A stretch of DNA of 34,776 nucleotides from Melampsora larici-populina 98AG31 (GCF_000204055.1 NW_006768774.1:805152-839927), one strand, 5' to 3'. Positions 9,237-20,940 are shown, counted from the stretch's first letter. Notes: generated from the letters alone by a model not told the origin. Program-made: numbers and translations.

Positions 9237-12200
9237 ATGACGAACGCCGAGACTGCCAAAGCGAAGGCAATTAGAGCTAGTAGAAGAGTTCAAGGTTTGG
9301 ACGCAGATCAACCTCCAGAACAATCAGGTTCAACAGACACGACCAGAGTGAACGCAGAACCAGACAACCCTCCAGTTGCAGCAACTCAACTTGCAATTGT
9401 CAGACACCCAGAACCAGAAATCCCGACCGACCAAGTAGATAGAAACGTCGACTATATAAATGATGAAGACGAAACCGAGGCTATAACAACTTCCAACTCT
9501 CAAAACAAAGGAAAATCGGTACCGAAAACCAACCAACACTTCATAGCCCGCGTACCAATTCCCTACCCGGTTGGACCTATCAGAGAACCACAATTAGAAC
9601 AGCAAGACTCCTCTTCAGATCATGATGATCCAAACAACGACTTCCTAGACGATGAATCGGAAAGCGACTCTCAAAAGGAATCACCAGAAAACGCGTCATC
9701 AGAAAGCGAACCAAAGGGAAAAATCTCCTCAGCATCACTAGGATCATCAAATGAAGAAGGTTCCGATAGCTCAGACTCAAGCTCATCCTCGAGCAGCGAA
9801 GAAACCAAAAGTGAAAGCGACTCATCCAGCGAAGAGTCTGACGACTCTGATCACAAGTCGAAGAAAGGTAAGGATACCAACTTATACCCACATATCACAG
9901 CTACATTTCCACTTCAGACATGATTTCCACGTGATTTCCTACACCCTTCTCCAACCCCTAAAATCCCCCATGAAAATATTCCAAACTAGGAATATTCAAA
10001 ATCTCATGTCCACCCACACTTCACACTTATCTTAATAAACAGCTCCCATAGATTGAGCGCCTCTCAAATAGAGGGAAGAGAGTATCCAAAAAATGGACTC
10101 TATCCATAAATTCCTGACTTGTCAGAAGACCGCTAGAAAGCGAAGACTACTTGATCCTCGTAGTGATAGAAATACAGAACGAGACGCTCCTTTTCATACC
10201 CTTGATTATACTTCTCTTCTTTCATCTGGAATTCTCTCCTTTCATCTGGACTTCTCTTCTTTAATATTCTTAATACCTATTTCAGTTATAACTGAAAATC
10301 AATGAAAAAAGTGCACAATGACTGACTAGATAAAAAGAGAAAGAAGATGTCGAAAGTCAAGAAACAGCTTAAAGAGGCAAAAGACGAAATAAGACAATTA
10401 GGAAAGATAGCACAAGGGAAACCTGCAAAGAAGCTTAAGAAAGGAAAGAAGAAATCCAAATCGTCAGGAAAGAAGAAACAAAAGAAGGGAAGAGGAATTC
10501 AGGTAGAGATAGGCGCAATTCCAAATTCAAACCTAGTCCAACTACAACCATTCAGGAGAAAACAGATGAAAAAGTTACATTCGTCAATCCCTCTTACGGT
10601 CTTTAATCAATCTTTCGCCTTAGCAGACAGCGAAGAGTATGACAGACAACATCACTCGTCGTCATCCAAAACGACGAAGAACAAAGGCCTTGATGCACCG
10701 TCCGAATACAAGATGAGCTATGGAGATTGGACTGAAAACATAAGCCTCTTCAAACAATATTTAATCATGCACAAACACCCCGAAGTGGCAGAAAGGATCA
10801 ACTATCATATTAAGAACGTAAAACAGATAAAGTAAGATTCCTCAAAATCATCCTACAAATGGATGAAACAGAAGCTGACAAACGAATTTGCATAGACGCT
10901 CGACCGAGTGCTGGATGACTGCCCTACGGTACGACATCTTATGTCGAAAAGGTGTTTTCGTCGAAAGGGAGGATAAGCATCCCATAAAAGATATAGGTTC
11001 CTTTATGAAGAAGTATGAAGAGAAGGCAAAAGATAAGTCACTAAACTTTGGAGAGACGAACGGAGGAGAGTCAAATCCTTACGCAAAAGGGGGGAAATTA
11101 GAATTCAAACACCCGGAGACCGGACAACCTATAAACCAAACGTCCAGTCAACATCAAACGGCTCAGACACAAAACCACCCAATCGCGTCAAGCTCTAGAG
11201 ACAACACCTTCAGAGGAAGACGAAGAGCAATCAGAACTCCTAGACCACAACCGTATCAACAGCATCATAACCCGTTCACAAACTACAACAACAACAATAC
11301 AATAAACCCCTACTTAAGCCCTTACCAGCACTTTCCTACGTTTCATCAAACCCCGTTACCCACGAGCCACTTAAGCTCCCATAACCAACATCCAACAAAC
11401 AGTACGTCCAAAGGAGACACTCAGACAGGCAATGCGAATAACATGGGTAGTGGCTTCATAGCAAATAGAGGGGGAAGAGGCTCTTGGAGAGGCGGTAGGG
11501 GAGGAGCAGGAAGACAAGGTCAACAAGAAACGTGAGTATACTACCAGAAATCGTATATCACATCTTACGAAACCCACAGCCAGTTGATGGCGCGACTTGT
11601 AACCTGTCAAGTTGAAATCACTTATATTGTTCTATCATTAAATCACTACCCCTAATATATATTGTATCTTCTTTCTAAGAAGTTGTTTCACATATCTCTA
11701 TCATTTCTGTCAAATTTCCCTTTCTATCTAAATTCCATATGTTGTGATCTGAGTAGTTCAGAAGAATTGAAATTAATATTGTCTGAATCTTTTTGAAAAT
11801 TTAATGGGTTGAGAAGACATCTTCCAATTCAACAAACGACATCTAGGATCCAAAAATTCCCAAGAGAGGAAGAAGCGGAAAGTGACGAGGTCAGAGAGAT
11901 CCTTACGGAACCAAAGGAAGCGAGTTGGCCATCGACCGCAAGGTGCGAAATGGACATCGAGAAGTGGAAGTACGAGCTAGGGAGACACAACCTTTTACCC
12001 TTCTATGATTTCGTAGTAGAAGGATTCCAGTTGGGATTCGATCAAGGTATACCAAAACACACCATCGAAGGCATGGATTATTTCTGCCCACCAAACCATA
12101 AATCGGCATTATTAGCGAAGGAGAAAATAATCAGTAGTTTAGATGAAGAAATCAGAGCAGGACGAATACTAGGACCGTTCTCAAAAGAGGAAGTTAGCAG

Positions 12201-13608
12201 TCATTTCAAGTTTTTCAGATCAAGCCCGATGGGGGCTGTAATCAATGGCGATGGGTCTTTCAGACCCATCAACGACTTATCCTTTCCCAAGTACGACCCA
12301 AGCATACCGAGCGTCAACTCTTTTGTAAATAAAGAAGATTTTCGGACTACGTGGGATAACTTCTATAAAGTGTACACGTTTATAGCTAATTCAGAACACA
12401 AGCTACTGATAGCACTGTTTGACTGGCTCAAGGCATACCGACAAATCCCTACAAGACCAGATCAATGGCCTTATCTAATGTTGTGCGACTTCGAAGGTTT
12501 TCTCTACCTTGACATGTTTATCTCATTCGGAGGAGTGTCAGGATGTGGTAGCTTCGGCGGCCCTGCAGATGCCTGGAAAGAACTAATCAAAGCAGAGTCC
12601 GACCTGGAGGAGTCTTTCAGGTGGGTAGACGACAATCTACTCATCAAAAAGAAAGGAACGACAACACACATGGACGAGATAGTAAGCTACAGCGCGAAAT
12701 TAGGTGTGAAAACAAACGAAACGAAATTCTCCCACTTTGGAGAAGAACAAAAGTACATTGGCTTTCTTTGGAACACGAAAAACAAAACAGTTGAATTACC
12801 CAAAGGAAAACTGGAGAAGCGAATTGAACAACTAGAAGGATTTTTAAAGAAGGTAGATTTCACACACAAAGACGTCCAGAAAATGAACGGGAGATTAAAT
12901 CACATAGCTAATATCACACCACATTTACGATGTTTTTTGACGAATAACTTCCGATGGCTCATGGAGTGGCACAATTTAGCTGCTAAGAGGAAGATGCCAA
13001 AAGATGTAAGGGAAGACATGAACGTATGGTCGAAGGCACTGTCCAAAATACCTCGACGACACCTAATGAAAACACGAGCAATAAACAATATCGGTTGGGT
13101 AGGCGATGCCTCCACAACATTTGGGATAGGTGTGATAGTAGGAAAGGCGTGGGGCCAGTTCCAACTAAAAACAGGCTGGGAAGACCCAGAAGGGAAACCA
13201 AGAAGAGGCATTTCTTGGCTGGAAACAGTCGCAATACATCTGGGATTCCTAATGGTAAAAAAGCTGCGAGAGACCCAGGGAGAAAGGTTCCTAGTTTTAA
13301 CAGATAATACGACGACTGAAGGAGTGTTGAGAAAGGAGAGGTCAAGGGATTATTGGGTCAACGAAGAGTGGAAGTGCATCTCAGAACTACTCTTCTATTC
13401 AGACTGTCAACTAGAACAACGAAGGGTATGCTCAGCGGACAACGCGGCAGACTTACTTTCGAGAGGCCTCCCGACGGGAAAGGCAAGGTTCCGACAAGTT
13501 CACATTGAGATACCGGCCGATCTCTCCAGATGGCTGACAGACGTGACGAGGGATCAGACGAAAGAAGTAAGTCTTACAATCGGAATGACAAGTGATCCAG
13601 TTAACTGA
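9237..13608 (+). CDS. DIRS-like gag-RT-RNase H, spliced
   Basis: This encodes the structural and reverse-transcription proteins of the element. Joining 9237-9867, 10330-10831, 10896-11531 and 11817-13608 gives 3561 nt with one frame and no internal stop (1186 residues). Introns are 9868-10329, 10832-10895 (64 nt) and 11532-11816; the second removes TAA, TAG and an apparent frameshift. The gag part is acidic and Ser-rich, then Lys-rich (KKLKKGKKKSK), then ECWMTALRYDILCR, ending in a Gly-Arg-rich tail (GGRGSWRGGRGG). RT shows SPMGAVINGDGSFRP, LIALFDWLKAYRQIP and the catalytic FRWVDDNLL. RNase H shows VGDAST, ISWLETVA, LTDNTTTEG and SADNAADLLSRG. The third intron could also end at 11846 in frame. 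A strong donor, GTAAGT at 13567, might splice onward. If unspliced, gag and RT would be separate ORFs. Confidence 0.82.
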
Positions 13609-14138
13609 CATCTTCCCACGAAACTCTCCGAAGAAGGAATGACGTAAACGTGAGATGAACGAACCAGGAGAAGTTCGCCCAAAGAGGAGTCTTTCTCACG
13701 AGTCTTCGAAACTCAACCATTCCAAAAACATCAGAAGGAAACGGACGACTTTTTGACCCACCAGGGAAAGGAAAATACGAAGTCAATTAAACTCAACACT
13801 ATCCTACTCGAAAGAACTCTAATTTGACCTCCACACATACTATTCCAGGCGACGCCCCTCGTTTCAAGTTATCCCTTTCCGCTTTCAAAACCCATCCACA
13901 TCCTGATTGTTGTAAAAACCTGATCCCCACCACGCACACTTGTCCAAAACACCCCTTTTTTTTTCGGGTAATCCCTCTCTTGTCAAGACAACTCATCGGT
14001 ATCCCTAATATTGTGTCAACCTAATCCCCTCTTAGGAACACTTGAACGAACACAGCCCAGGTGTCGGTGAGTGGGAGTTAAGACAAAAAGAGAATTGTAT
14101 CTTACCTAACGATTGCATTTCACGACAGCACATCAGAA
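13609..14138. other. Spacer between RT and recombinase
   Basis: There is no sustained coding frame. The stretch is pyrimidine-rich around 13850-14000. Donor-like GTGAGT (14067) and acceptor-like ACAG (14128) are present, but I could not join RT to the recombinase in frame with them. It may be a leader for a separately expressed recombinase. Confidence 0.4.
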
Positions 14139-15317
14139 ATGAAAGACATTACTTCTTTCCTTCGAATCGACAACGCCGTGCCACTGAAACTAAACCGGGC
14201 ACAACGACACATGATGAGGGCAGCATGGAACAAATCAACGATAGAGTCTTATGCGTCAGGAGTCTCAAAATTCAAGAAATTTACAAAGGAGAAGAATCTG
14301 AAGACTTTCCCAGCAACCAGCGATGTAGTGGAGCTTTTTATCGTCTGGGCTGGAGAGAACGGAAATAACGCAAGCACAAACAAGCCAATCAAAGTGAAAA
14401 CCATCAGGAAATACTTAACGGCCCTTCGCACCTGGCATGCGTTCCACGGGCATTACTTCCCCGACATTCAATTAACTCGACTTAAGTCCATTCTACGAGC
14501 TTCAGAAAGGCTATAAGCGAGAGCACCGGCCCTCAAAAAGAACCAAGAGCCAGTTACTCCAAAAGCACTGATAATGCTAATCGGCGACATAGCTGAAAAA
14601 GAACACGACCCACTTGGACTAACCGCCCTCACAGTAACCGCCTATTGGGGTCTTGCTCGACTAGGAGAACTAGTATACAAACAAGAGGCATATGACAAAT
14701 ATGACCTCACGGCGATCCTTCGAGCGGACCTAACCTTCCATAAATCTGAAGGCACAACGATAGCAGTCATAGGGTTGCGCGAAACCAAGACTGCAATGCC
14801 GGGAGAAGTCCAGTACATCACGCTACGAGCAACCGGCGGCGTCCTTTGTCCCGTGGAGGCGCTACGAAACCTCAGCGACGCGTTATTTTGGGAAGACTCC
14901 GATCCTCGCCTGTTCCTGACAAGGACCCCCACCGGACTCAAGGCGATCACACGCCAAGCCGTGTTGAAAGCCATGACAAGAGCTTGGGGGATAAGCTCTA
15001 GAATGACCGGGCATTCTTTTCGTATAGGTGGTGCAACCTTACTAACGAGGGCGGGTGTGTCAACAGAGGCTATCAAAGAATTGGGGAGGTGGAAGTCCTC
15101 TTGCCACGCCTTATACCAACGTTCTTGGAACGACCAGGAGTGGTCGACAGCTCAGCGCGCGCTACAAATCTCAGAGGATACGATACCTTGTTTCAAAACC
15201 AAATACGACTTGTCGGTTTTCACTTGGGAGAGACACCTTTTACTCGACGACCCACCAGCAGACTGGTTGAGAAGAAACACCATTCAAAGTAAACGTCCTC
15301 CCATCTCAGCAGAATGA
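14139..15317 (+). CDS. Tyrosine recombinase of the DIRS-like element, one internal stop
   Basis: This is the enzyme that would integrate circular DNA copies of the element by strand exchange through a covalent 3'-phosphotyrosine. The 393-codon frame is continuous except for TAA at 14514-14516 (after LRASERL). Residues 1-125 form the core-binding domain with the helical stretch TIESYASGVSKFKKF. The catalytic domain shows Arg in YWGLARLGEL, the GHSFRIGGATLL box (His and Arg), LGRWKS, and the nucleophile Tyr in HALYQRSW. The start ATG at 14139 is the first in frame. The stop separates the two domains, so as it stands the copy should be inactive unless the stop is read through. It lies directly downstream of RT/RNase H, as in DIRS elements. 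Confidence 0.85.
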
Positions 15318-15439
15318 GACTACTACATCCTGAAGCGTCACACGCACCTCTTTTCGGCTACTAACACATACCTTCGGTCTAAACCCGCTTAGCCATACTT
15401 AATGTCGTTTCAATTTCCTACTATACTATACCTGAAATA

Positions 15440-15735
15440 CAGGATCAAGGTCCAACGAGTTACAGCGACAGGATAGGGGAAAGCCCACTAGGCTCAGGCC
15501 TGTCACGGTCCAGAGAATGGGAGCATGGCCTTTCCCCAGAGCACCCAAAAACACCTCCGATACACAAAGAGAGTAATCTATTGAGAACTCTCTGAGGTAT
15601 GTCTCTCGCGCCCCTCTGACGCGTTGAGGCCTCTAGGTAACAGTTCACAATAGTTGAACTCTCTACCTAGCCGCGCCGAAATTCCCGTTGTAATTATCTT
15701 TGCCTCACCTAGGCTAACCCTAGGCAAGGTAAAGA
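15440..15735. repeat. Cluster of inverted repeats downstream of recombinase
   Basis: Several inverted pairs lie within 300 bp: GGGGAAAGCC with GGCCTTTCCCC (about 15476-15538), AGAGAGT with ACTCTCT (15569-15595), CTAGGTA with TACCTAG (about 15633-15670) enclosing AGTTCA/TGAACT, and two copies of CCTAGG around 15708-15724. The base composition is GC-richer than the flanks. The position fits a terminal or internal complementary region of the DIRS-like element, but the matching partner was not found. Confidence 0.55.
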
Positions 15736-15871
15736 ATTGACCTTTGTAATGAAACAAGAATAAGATGTTATACAAGATAAATGGATGGGATAAAGAATAT
15801 CTCGAAAGGAAGTTTGTTCAATGATAGATTAGAAGGAAGTTGAGAGAGACAGAAAACAAAGGATCACATAA

Positions 15872-16063
15872 CTAGCCATGCTTTTGTGAATAGAGGAACC
15901 CATTAAGAAATGATGTAATCATTCTTACATCATTCATTGAGATAATCAACTCTCCTTCAGGCACAAATGCTTGTTTAGTGCAATCTTGAAAATTAATCAA
16001 CCATCCATCTACCCCTGCATCTGCAGGTAAGTGACTATGATAATGAATATTAAACTTCTTCAT
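15872..16063 (-). other. Exon-like fragment, minus strand
   Basis: A 63-residue frame has a coding-like core (GWLINFQDCTKQAFVPEGEL) bounded on the minus strand by an acceptor-like TACCTGCAG and a donor-like GTAAGA. The donor overlaps an inverted repeat, AATGATGTAA/TTACATCATT (15909-15934). No family is recognised. It may be one exon of an otherwise lost gene or chance. Confidence 0.3.
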
Positions 16064-16892
16064 TTGGATTTTGATTCCCTTTTCAATAGTTGAGCAAAAT
16101 TCAAGTTTGAACCTGGAAAATATTGATTGTCATTTGGGCTTTCAGATATTCCAAGGTCACTGGAAATGCAACGGTTTTGAAGAGCACTCACTTTCACCAG
16201 GAAGAGTTTGAGAAATGAATACCTTTGAAGTATTTCACACGTATAAAGATAGGACTCACAACATGATATTGGTGAGATGTTGTCTTGTGTGTGTCACATT
16301 GTGTTCATCAAAAGGATTTAAAACATCCCCAATCACCATCAATATGGTGGAAAAAAGGTCAAAACTCCGCCTTGAAATACAAAATCAAATTTCATTGGGA
16401 GTTTCATAATCACTTTTTCAATCACATCACATCTTCCCTCTTGAAAATCCCAATTTTGTTCTTCAAATCACCCTGTTTTCTCCCGCTCACTCCTCAAAAT
16501 TGGAAACAGTGGGGTTTATTTCTTGAACACTGCCGGAGTTTCAAATGTACATGCTCATCAAATCATACATAAAAGTGGGACTGCTGTTGTATTATATGTG
16601 AGCTACTTTATGGGATATGTTTGTTGAATGTAGCTCAGATTTTGATGTGAGTACTTTTGACACTATTTCAATTCCAATATGAAGGTTTAAGAACATGTAA
16701 AAAAAGAAACTTTGACTCTTGAGATTCCTCTTGATATAGCCACATTGATCACTTGACTTTTCAAAATAAAATCAAATAGGTAGGCCCTCACGATGTAAGT
16801 GTTGATATTATGGTATGTTGGGGGTGCCGGGCTTCCAAATGCTTTGTGACCCGGGGACTGACCGCACAGACCGCACTATATGTACAGTCCAG
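16064..16892. other. Upstream region of the 16992 gene
   Basis: This is AT-rich DNA without a gene. Near its end GGACTG/CAGTCC arms flank a TATA-like ctatatgtac (about 16855-16891), roughly 110 bp before the start codon of the next gene, which is plausible promoter space. Confidence 0.4.
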
Positions 16893-16990
16893 GTGAGTCA
16901 CGAGATGGATCTTGATTCTTCCTTCATCTTAACATTCGTCTTCATTCAATCCCATCACCCTTCCCCTACGTCCATTATCTTTCTTCCCAG
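16893..16990 (+). other. Possible 5' UTR intron
   Basis: CAG followed by GTGAGT at 16893 and a pyrimidine tract ending TTCCCAG at 16990 frame a 98-nt intron one base before the start codon at 16992. This is inferred from sequence signals only. Confidence 0.45.
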
Positions 16991-16991
16991 C

Positions 16992-19574
16992 ATGGCTAGT
17001 ACTCGATCCGGTCGAACTCGAGGTCCCCCTTCTGGTACTGGAGCAGCTTCCATGTACTCAACCAGAGCTAAACGTTCAGGCCGAGTCCTTGCATCACCTA
17101 CCAGGAAGTCCACCTCGACCAAAGCGCGCTCAACCAAAACTACCATGACTAAATCAAATTATTCTACAAACCAAGCAAATGAACTATCAATCAACGAGTT
17201 CTTACCTTCAACCTCCAACAACCAGCCAACTCCTGACCCCCCCGTTTTATGGTCTCCAACGTTGGCTGAGCCTTCTGCTGCTCTTCCACAGTCTCAAACT
17301 TCATTCGATATCTCTCAAATCAATGCAACTATATCTCGAACCAATGCCACTTTGTCACCACCCATTCACAATGCTCGCAGCATACCTTCAGACTCCAACA
17401 ACCAGCTAACTACTAACCCTTCCATTTTACGGTCTCCAAACTCGGCTGAGGCTTCTGTAGCCCACTCACAGCCACAAACTTCAACTGATATCTCTCAAAT
17501 CAATACAACTATATCTCANNNNNNNNNNNNNNNNNNNNNNNNNNNNNNNNNNNNNNNNNNNNNNNNNNNNNNNNNNNNNNNNNNNNNNNNNNNNNNNNNN
17601 NNNNNNNNNNNNNNNNNNTAGCGACGAAGAGCTTGGCAACTTATTCAACCCGGGTGCTATGTCTGATTCAGATCTGTCTCTAGAAGAAGACTCGAGACCT
17701 TCTAAACGCCAACTTTCCCAAAGGAACACTGATCAAGCACCACCGGCCTCTAAACATTCTCGCCAAGTGCCTCAAAACGAATCTCAAGCTCAACTTCAAG
17801 GTGTTGATTCTCAAGATATCAGTTCATCTATCAACAGGAATGCACCTCTTCCTCAAAGTTCATCAAGCTCACGTGCTACCGACCTTCCAACACTCTTGAA
17901 TTATCAGGCGGTGTGTAATGAGTGGTCGATGACCAGGATTTCAGCAGTCAAGCAGACTAGCTCAGCTGTGCCACAAAATATCCAAGAGGAGGCTAAAGCG
18001 CTCAAACAGCTGTATCATCATCACAAAGAGATGCTCGCGATGATGGGAAATGTCACCTTGTTTACATTGGACAAAGCGATGTATGTTCTTTCATTCATAG
18101 TCATACTATTTCACAACATTCTTAAGATTGATCCAATCTTAATCCGCTTCAGAGGCGATCTAGGTTCATCCCGAGGTCAAGGTCAGGATGGCTATCGCCT
18201 TTGGATGAGCTATTCAAAGATGGCCAATAAGGAATATAGTGAGTCGACTCCTTCCCCAGAAAGCTACATGAACATACTTACTTAAAATGTCTATGGTGGG
18301 TATGTTTATTATGTTTATTATTACTACAGTGCCTCGAAACAGCGAACCAGAAAGTCTTGGCGAGCGCAACCGACGAATGGGTAGGGCATGGACTGCTCGA
18401 CCTGACGCCGAGCGTCTCGTTTTGCATCCTTCGGTATTTTATATGTTATCTGGCTTACCCTCGAAAAAGGAACAAAAGCAACTCAATCTATCACCCGAAG
18501 AACGCATCGAGCTGCAAGAGGTCTATGACGAAACGGTGTGTGGTCAAAAGGTTGCCAAAGCTTATGCCAAGGCATTGTCAGGTATTCCTGGCGGTCAATC
18601 ATTGGCAGACCACAATCGCCTTTCAAAAAAGCGTGTGCAGCAAATACATTCTCAGGTATGTTGTTTTATCATATGTTCATTATTTGAATCACTATATTTC
18701 TTCATCATATTTCTCTTGTAAACAACTGATTGTTCATTTGGCACTGATAGATTGAAAGCGAATCCACACGCATGGACTTCGCATACTATTTTCTTGCATC
18801 TGGAACCCATCCTCAAACTGAGGAAGGCAAAGGTTCCCATGGATGGTGTATTGAATACACCTCACACCCGGAGATGGCTGAATATGTTCGTGCCAAAAGC
18901 AATTTTCCGGTTATCTTTGCAGCACGTGCTCAGGGCAAAGCAGTGGAAGAAGCTGTCGCCGATGCTATAGGATCATCAAAGTCGTCGACTGAAAAAGAAA
19001 AGCGCCAACAGCCAGCAGATGTCATAAAAACCGACCTCACCAAAGCCCTTCGGGCAGATCTAAGTGAGTCATTTATCCCTTGTCATTAATCTAGTTGTTT
19101 CGGTTTCATTACTGAGGTCGCTCTCTAGAGGAAGCACTTGGATATCCTCCAGGAAAAGGTTTCCCGCGCAAACCAAACCCGGGAGAATGTCTTAAAGCTA
19201 GAGGTTTTCCGGTCAATATCGTCCAACTCGATGGAAGAAGCCTGAAGCCTGAAGATCTTGCCTTGGGTGTTGACAAGATGCCAAGCAGCAAGAGATCACT
19301 GTGGCTGAACGACGTGAAAGCAGGTTTATTCAAACTAGTAAATGACTCAGCCGTGGCAAACGGCAGCAACAATATTAATGATTTGAATGATGGTGGCTCA
19401 AATACGCAAGATATTGAAGACGACGAAGAGCCATGGGGAGGTATCTCTGGCTTAGACGACAATTGTGATCATAGAGTTGATGATATGTATATCGGTATGG
19501 GTGTGGATGAAGACAACACCAACCTTGGTATGGGTCTGGAGGACGACGACCTACCTGATGATGATGATTTTTAG
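16992..19574 (+). CDS. Unknown multi-exon protein with 60-residue repeats
   Basis: I do not recognise the family. Inferred exons are 16992-17518, gap, 17620-18080, 18153-18238, 18330-18655, 18751-19063 and 19129-19574; all joins after the gap keep frame. The N-terminus is Ser/Thr/Arg-rich (MASTRSGRTRGPPSG). It is followed by a 60-residue tandem repeat (units start at 17217 and 17397, each with FDISQIN or TDISQIN). The middle has GYRLWMSYSKMANKEYS, GERNRRMGRAW and HPSVFYMLSGLPSKKEQ. A later exon has GSHGWCIEYTSHPEMAEYV and the last has LGYPPGKGFPRKPNPGECLK. The tail is very acidic (DDDLPDDDDF). No catalytic motif, signal peptide or membrane segment is seen; a nuclear or DNA-associated role is only a guess. 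It lies among transposons and may belong to one. Confidence 0.7.
17217..17518 (+). repeat. 180-bp coding tandem repeat running into gap
   Basis: Unit 1 is 17217-17396. Unit 2 starts at 17397 and is cut by the gap at 17519. Both encode NNQ, SPxxAE, QTSxDISQIN and TIS in register. The true number of copies is unknown. Confidence 0.8.
17519..17618. other. Assembly gap (100 N)
   Basis: Exactly 100 Ns, the usual placeholder for a gap of unknown size. It sits inside the tandem-repeat part of the unknown gene. The frame before it is continued after it only if the missing length fits. Confidence 0.99.
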
Positions 19575-20580
19575 TGATACCATACAGATATTTAGCTTCG
19601 ATAGATAAGTAAATGGATCATTTATTGGGTTTATTGTTTTTTATACAAAATTGTGATCTTGTGTTCCAGATTTTTTTTTATCACTCGCTTACTTTTTCAT
19701 CCATTTATCATTTTTATGGTGATACCATACATTCATTTACCTTACATGGATAAAATAACACTTGAGGTTATCTTTTTTTGGTGCTTTTTTCTTACAAAAT
19801 ATCCTGCGTTTCATATTCCTTTCTTGTTATGACTTACTTTTTCATTGTCACACCATTTGTTATCTCAAATTGTCAACATCAATAATTACAACACAATTGA
19901 AATCTTGACTTCATCTCGTCACTTGACACTCGCAACTTCAAGAACAGTGTTGGTAGCAACTGATTCAAAGTATAATTTGATTTTATTATGTGTACAGATG
20001 ATATTCTTCCAGTGGTAAGCTAAGTAAAAAAGGTGTCGGACCTTCGGTTGTACTAATGTCTCTGTGAGATCGAAAATGAGTTATACAAAATTTTCACACG
20101 ACTCGCTTATATACAGTACATTTTGAATTCAACTATCCATATCGAGCTCACTATCGAGTTTAATATTAGTTGTGTTGTTGCAACAGGTTGCAACTGCTTG
20201 TATGTACCGTGATACTTGGCAAAGAATCAGACCGTATGCAAAAGGCTGCTGGACTGATGTATCACATCCGTGGTTCATCTCATGGGTCTCTCTGTCTCTC
20301 TTTCAATAGTTTGTCCTATTCAACGTGGAAAGGTCTTGAGGAGACGGTTTAATACGTGTAATGTAAATAGCAATTTTAAATCGCGAATTTGTCTGTTTCT
20401 ATTTGCTCATGAAAGATAGGAAGAGATAACATATTGAGGCATTTATCGGGGATACATAAAAAAAACGAGTTGAGATGACCTACAATAGCGTTCATTCAAA
20501 TGTTGGTAGGGTGGTGCAGATAGAGATGGAGGTGTGGTGAGGTTGATCCGTTTGATTGGATTGATCTGGCTTGGTATTAA
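19575..20580. other. AT-rich stretch without a gene
   Basis: This is the 3' flank of the preceding gene. The phrase tgataccatac occurs at about 19576 and 19721. No coding frame, RNA gene or clear repeat terminus is seen. Confidence 0.45.
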
Positions 20581-20599
20581 TTGGTTGGTGTGGCTTGCT

Positions 20600-20647
20600 C
20601 TATTGATAGACCAACACGTCCTGATAGGGAGTTAGGTCTATCAATAG
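20600..20647. repeat. Inverted repeat CTATTGATAGACC
   Basis: Perfect 13-bp arms at 20600-20612 and 20635-20647 are separated by 22 nt. It lies about 70 bp outside copy B of the 225-bp repeat and is absent next to copy A. Confidence 0.7.
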
Positions 20648-20715
20648 GTGGGTGGGAGTTGGGATGGACGGCGTATGATGTGTCATGTGTCTGGACAGAG
20701 CGAGTGTTTGTAGGG

Positions 20716-20940
20716 AAGACCACTGGGTTCGGAGGCCAGACAGGTCTGGCTAGCCTCATAGACACGTCTGAGGCCAGGACACGTCTGGATGTTGGACTCT
20801 GTGTGGATGGATATAGACATCAGACGCGAAATGACACGACGCACGCGTGTGTGCGTCTGGCAGTGAGATACGGATAGAGTCCGGCCAATACGTCTCATTT
20901 TCCTCTGGATGATATCCCAGGAGTCTAGTAGCCAGAGGTG
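20716..20940 (-). repeat. 225-bp GC-rich palindromic repeat, copy B
   Basis: This is the inverted counterpart of 4257-4481, gap-free over 225 bp with about nine mismatches. Five of these are CG in one copy and CA in the other, as expected from decay of methylated CpG. Flanking DNA differs completely on both sides, so the edges are real element boundaries. Confidence 0.8.

Larger units (their letters stand above)
9237..15317 (+). mobile_element. DIRS-like tyrosine-recombinase retrotransposon
   Basis: The coding order is gag, reverse transcriptase with RNase H, then tyrosine recombinase, all on the plus strand. Tyrosine recombinase in place of a DDE integrase defines the DIRS order of YR retrotransposons. 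The span given is coding only; true ends were not located. DIRS elements normally have inverted ends plus an internal complementary region, or split direct repeats in the Ngaro group. The palindrome-rich 15440-15735 is a candidate for part of that. Confidence 0.85.

Noticed and set aside
10832..10895. Frameshift and two stops that would make gag a pseudogene
   Set aside because: A 64-nt GT-AG intron removes both stops and puts the two halves in the same frame.
4257..20940. The 225-bp inverted pair as terminal repeats of one giant transposon
   Set aside because: The enclosed elements have their own coding logic and no target duplication was seen outside the pair. It is more simply two insertions of one repeat.
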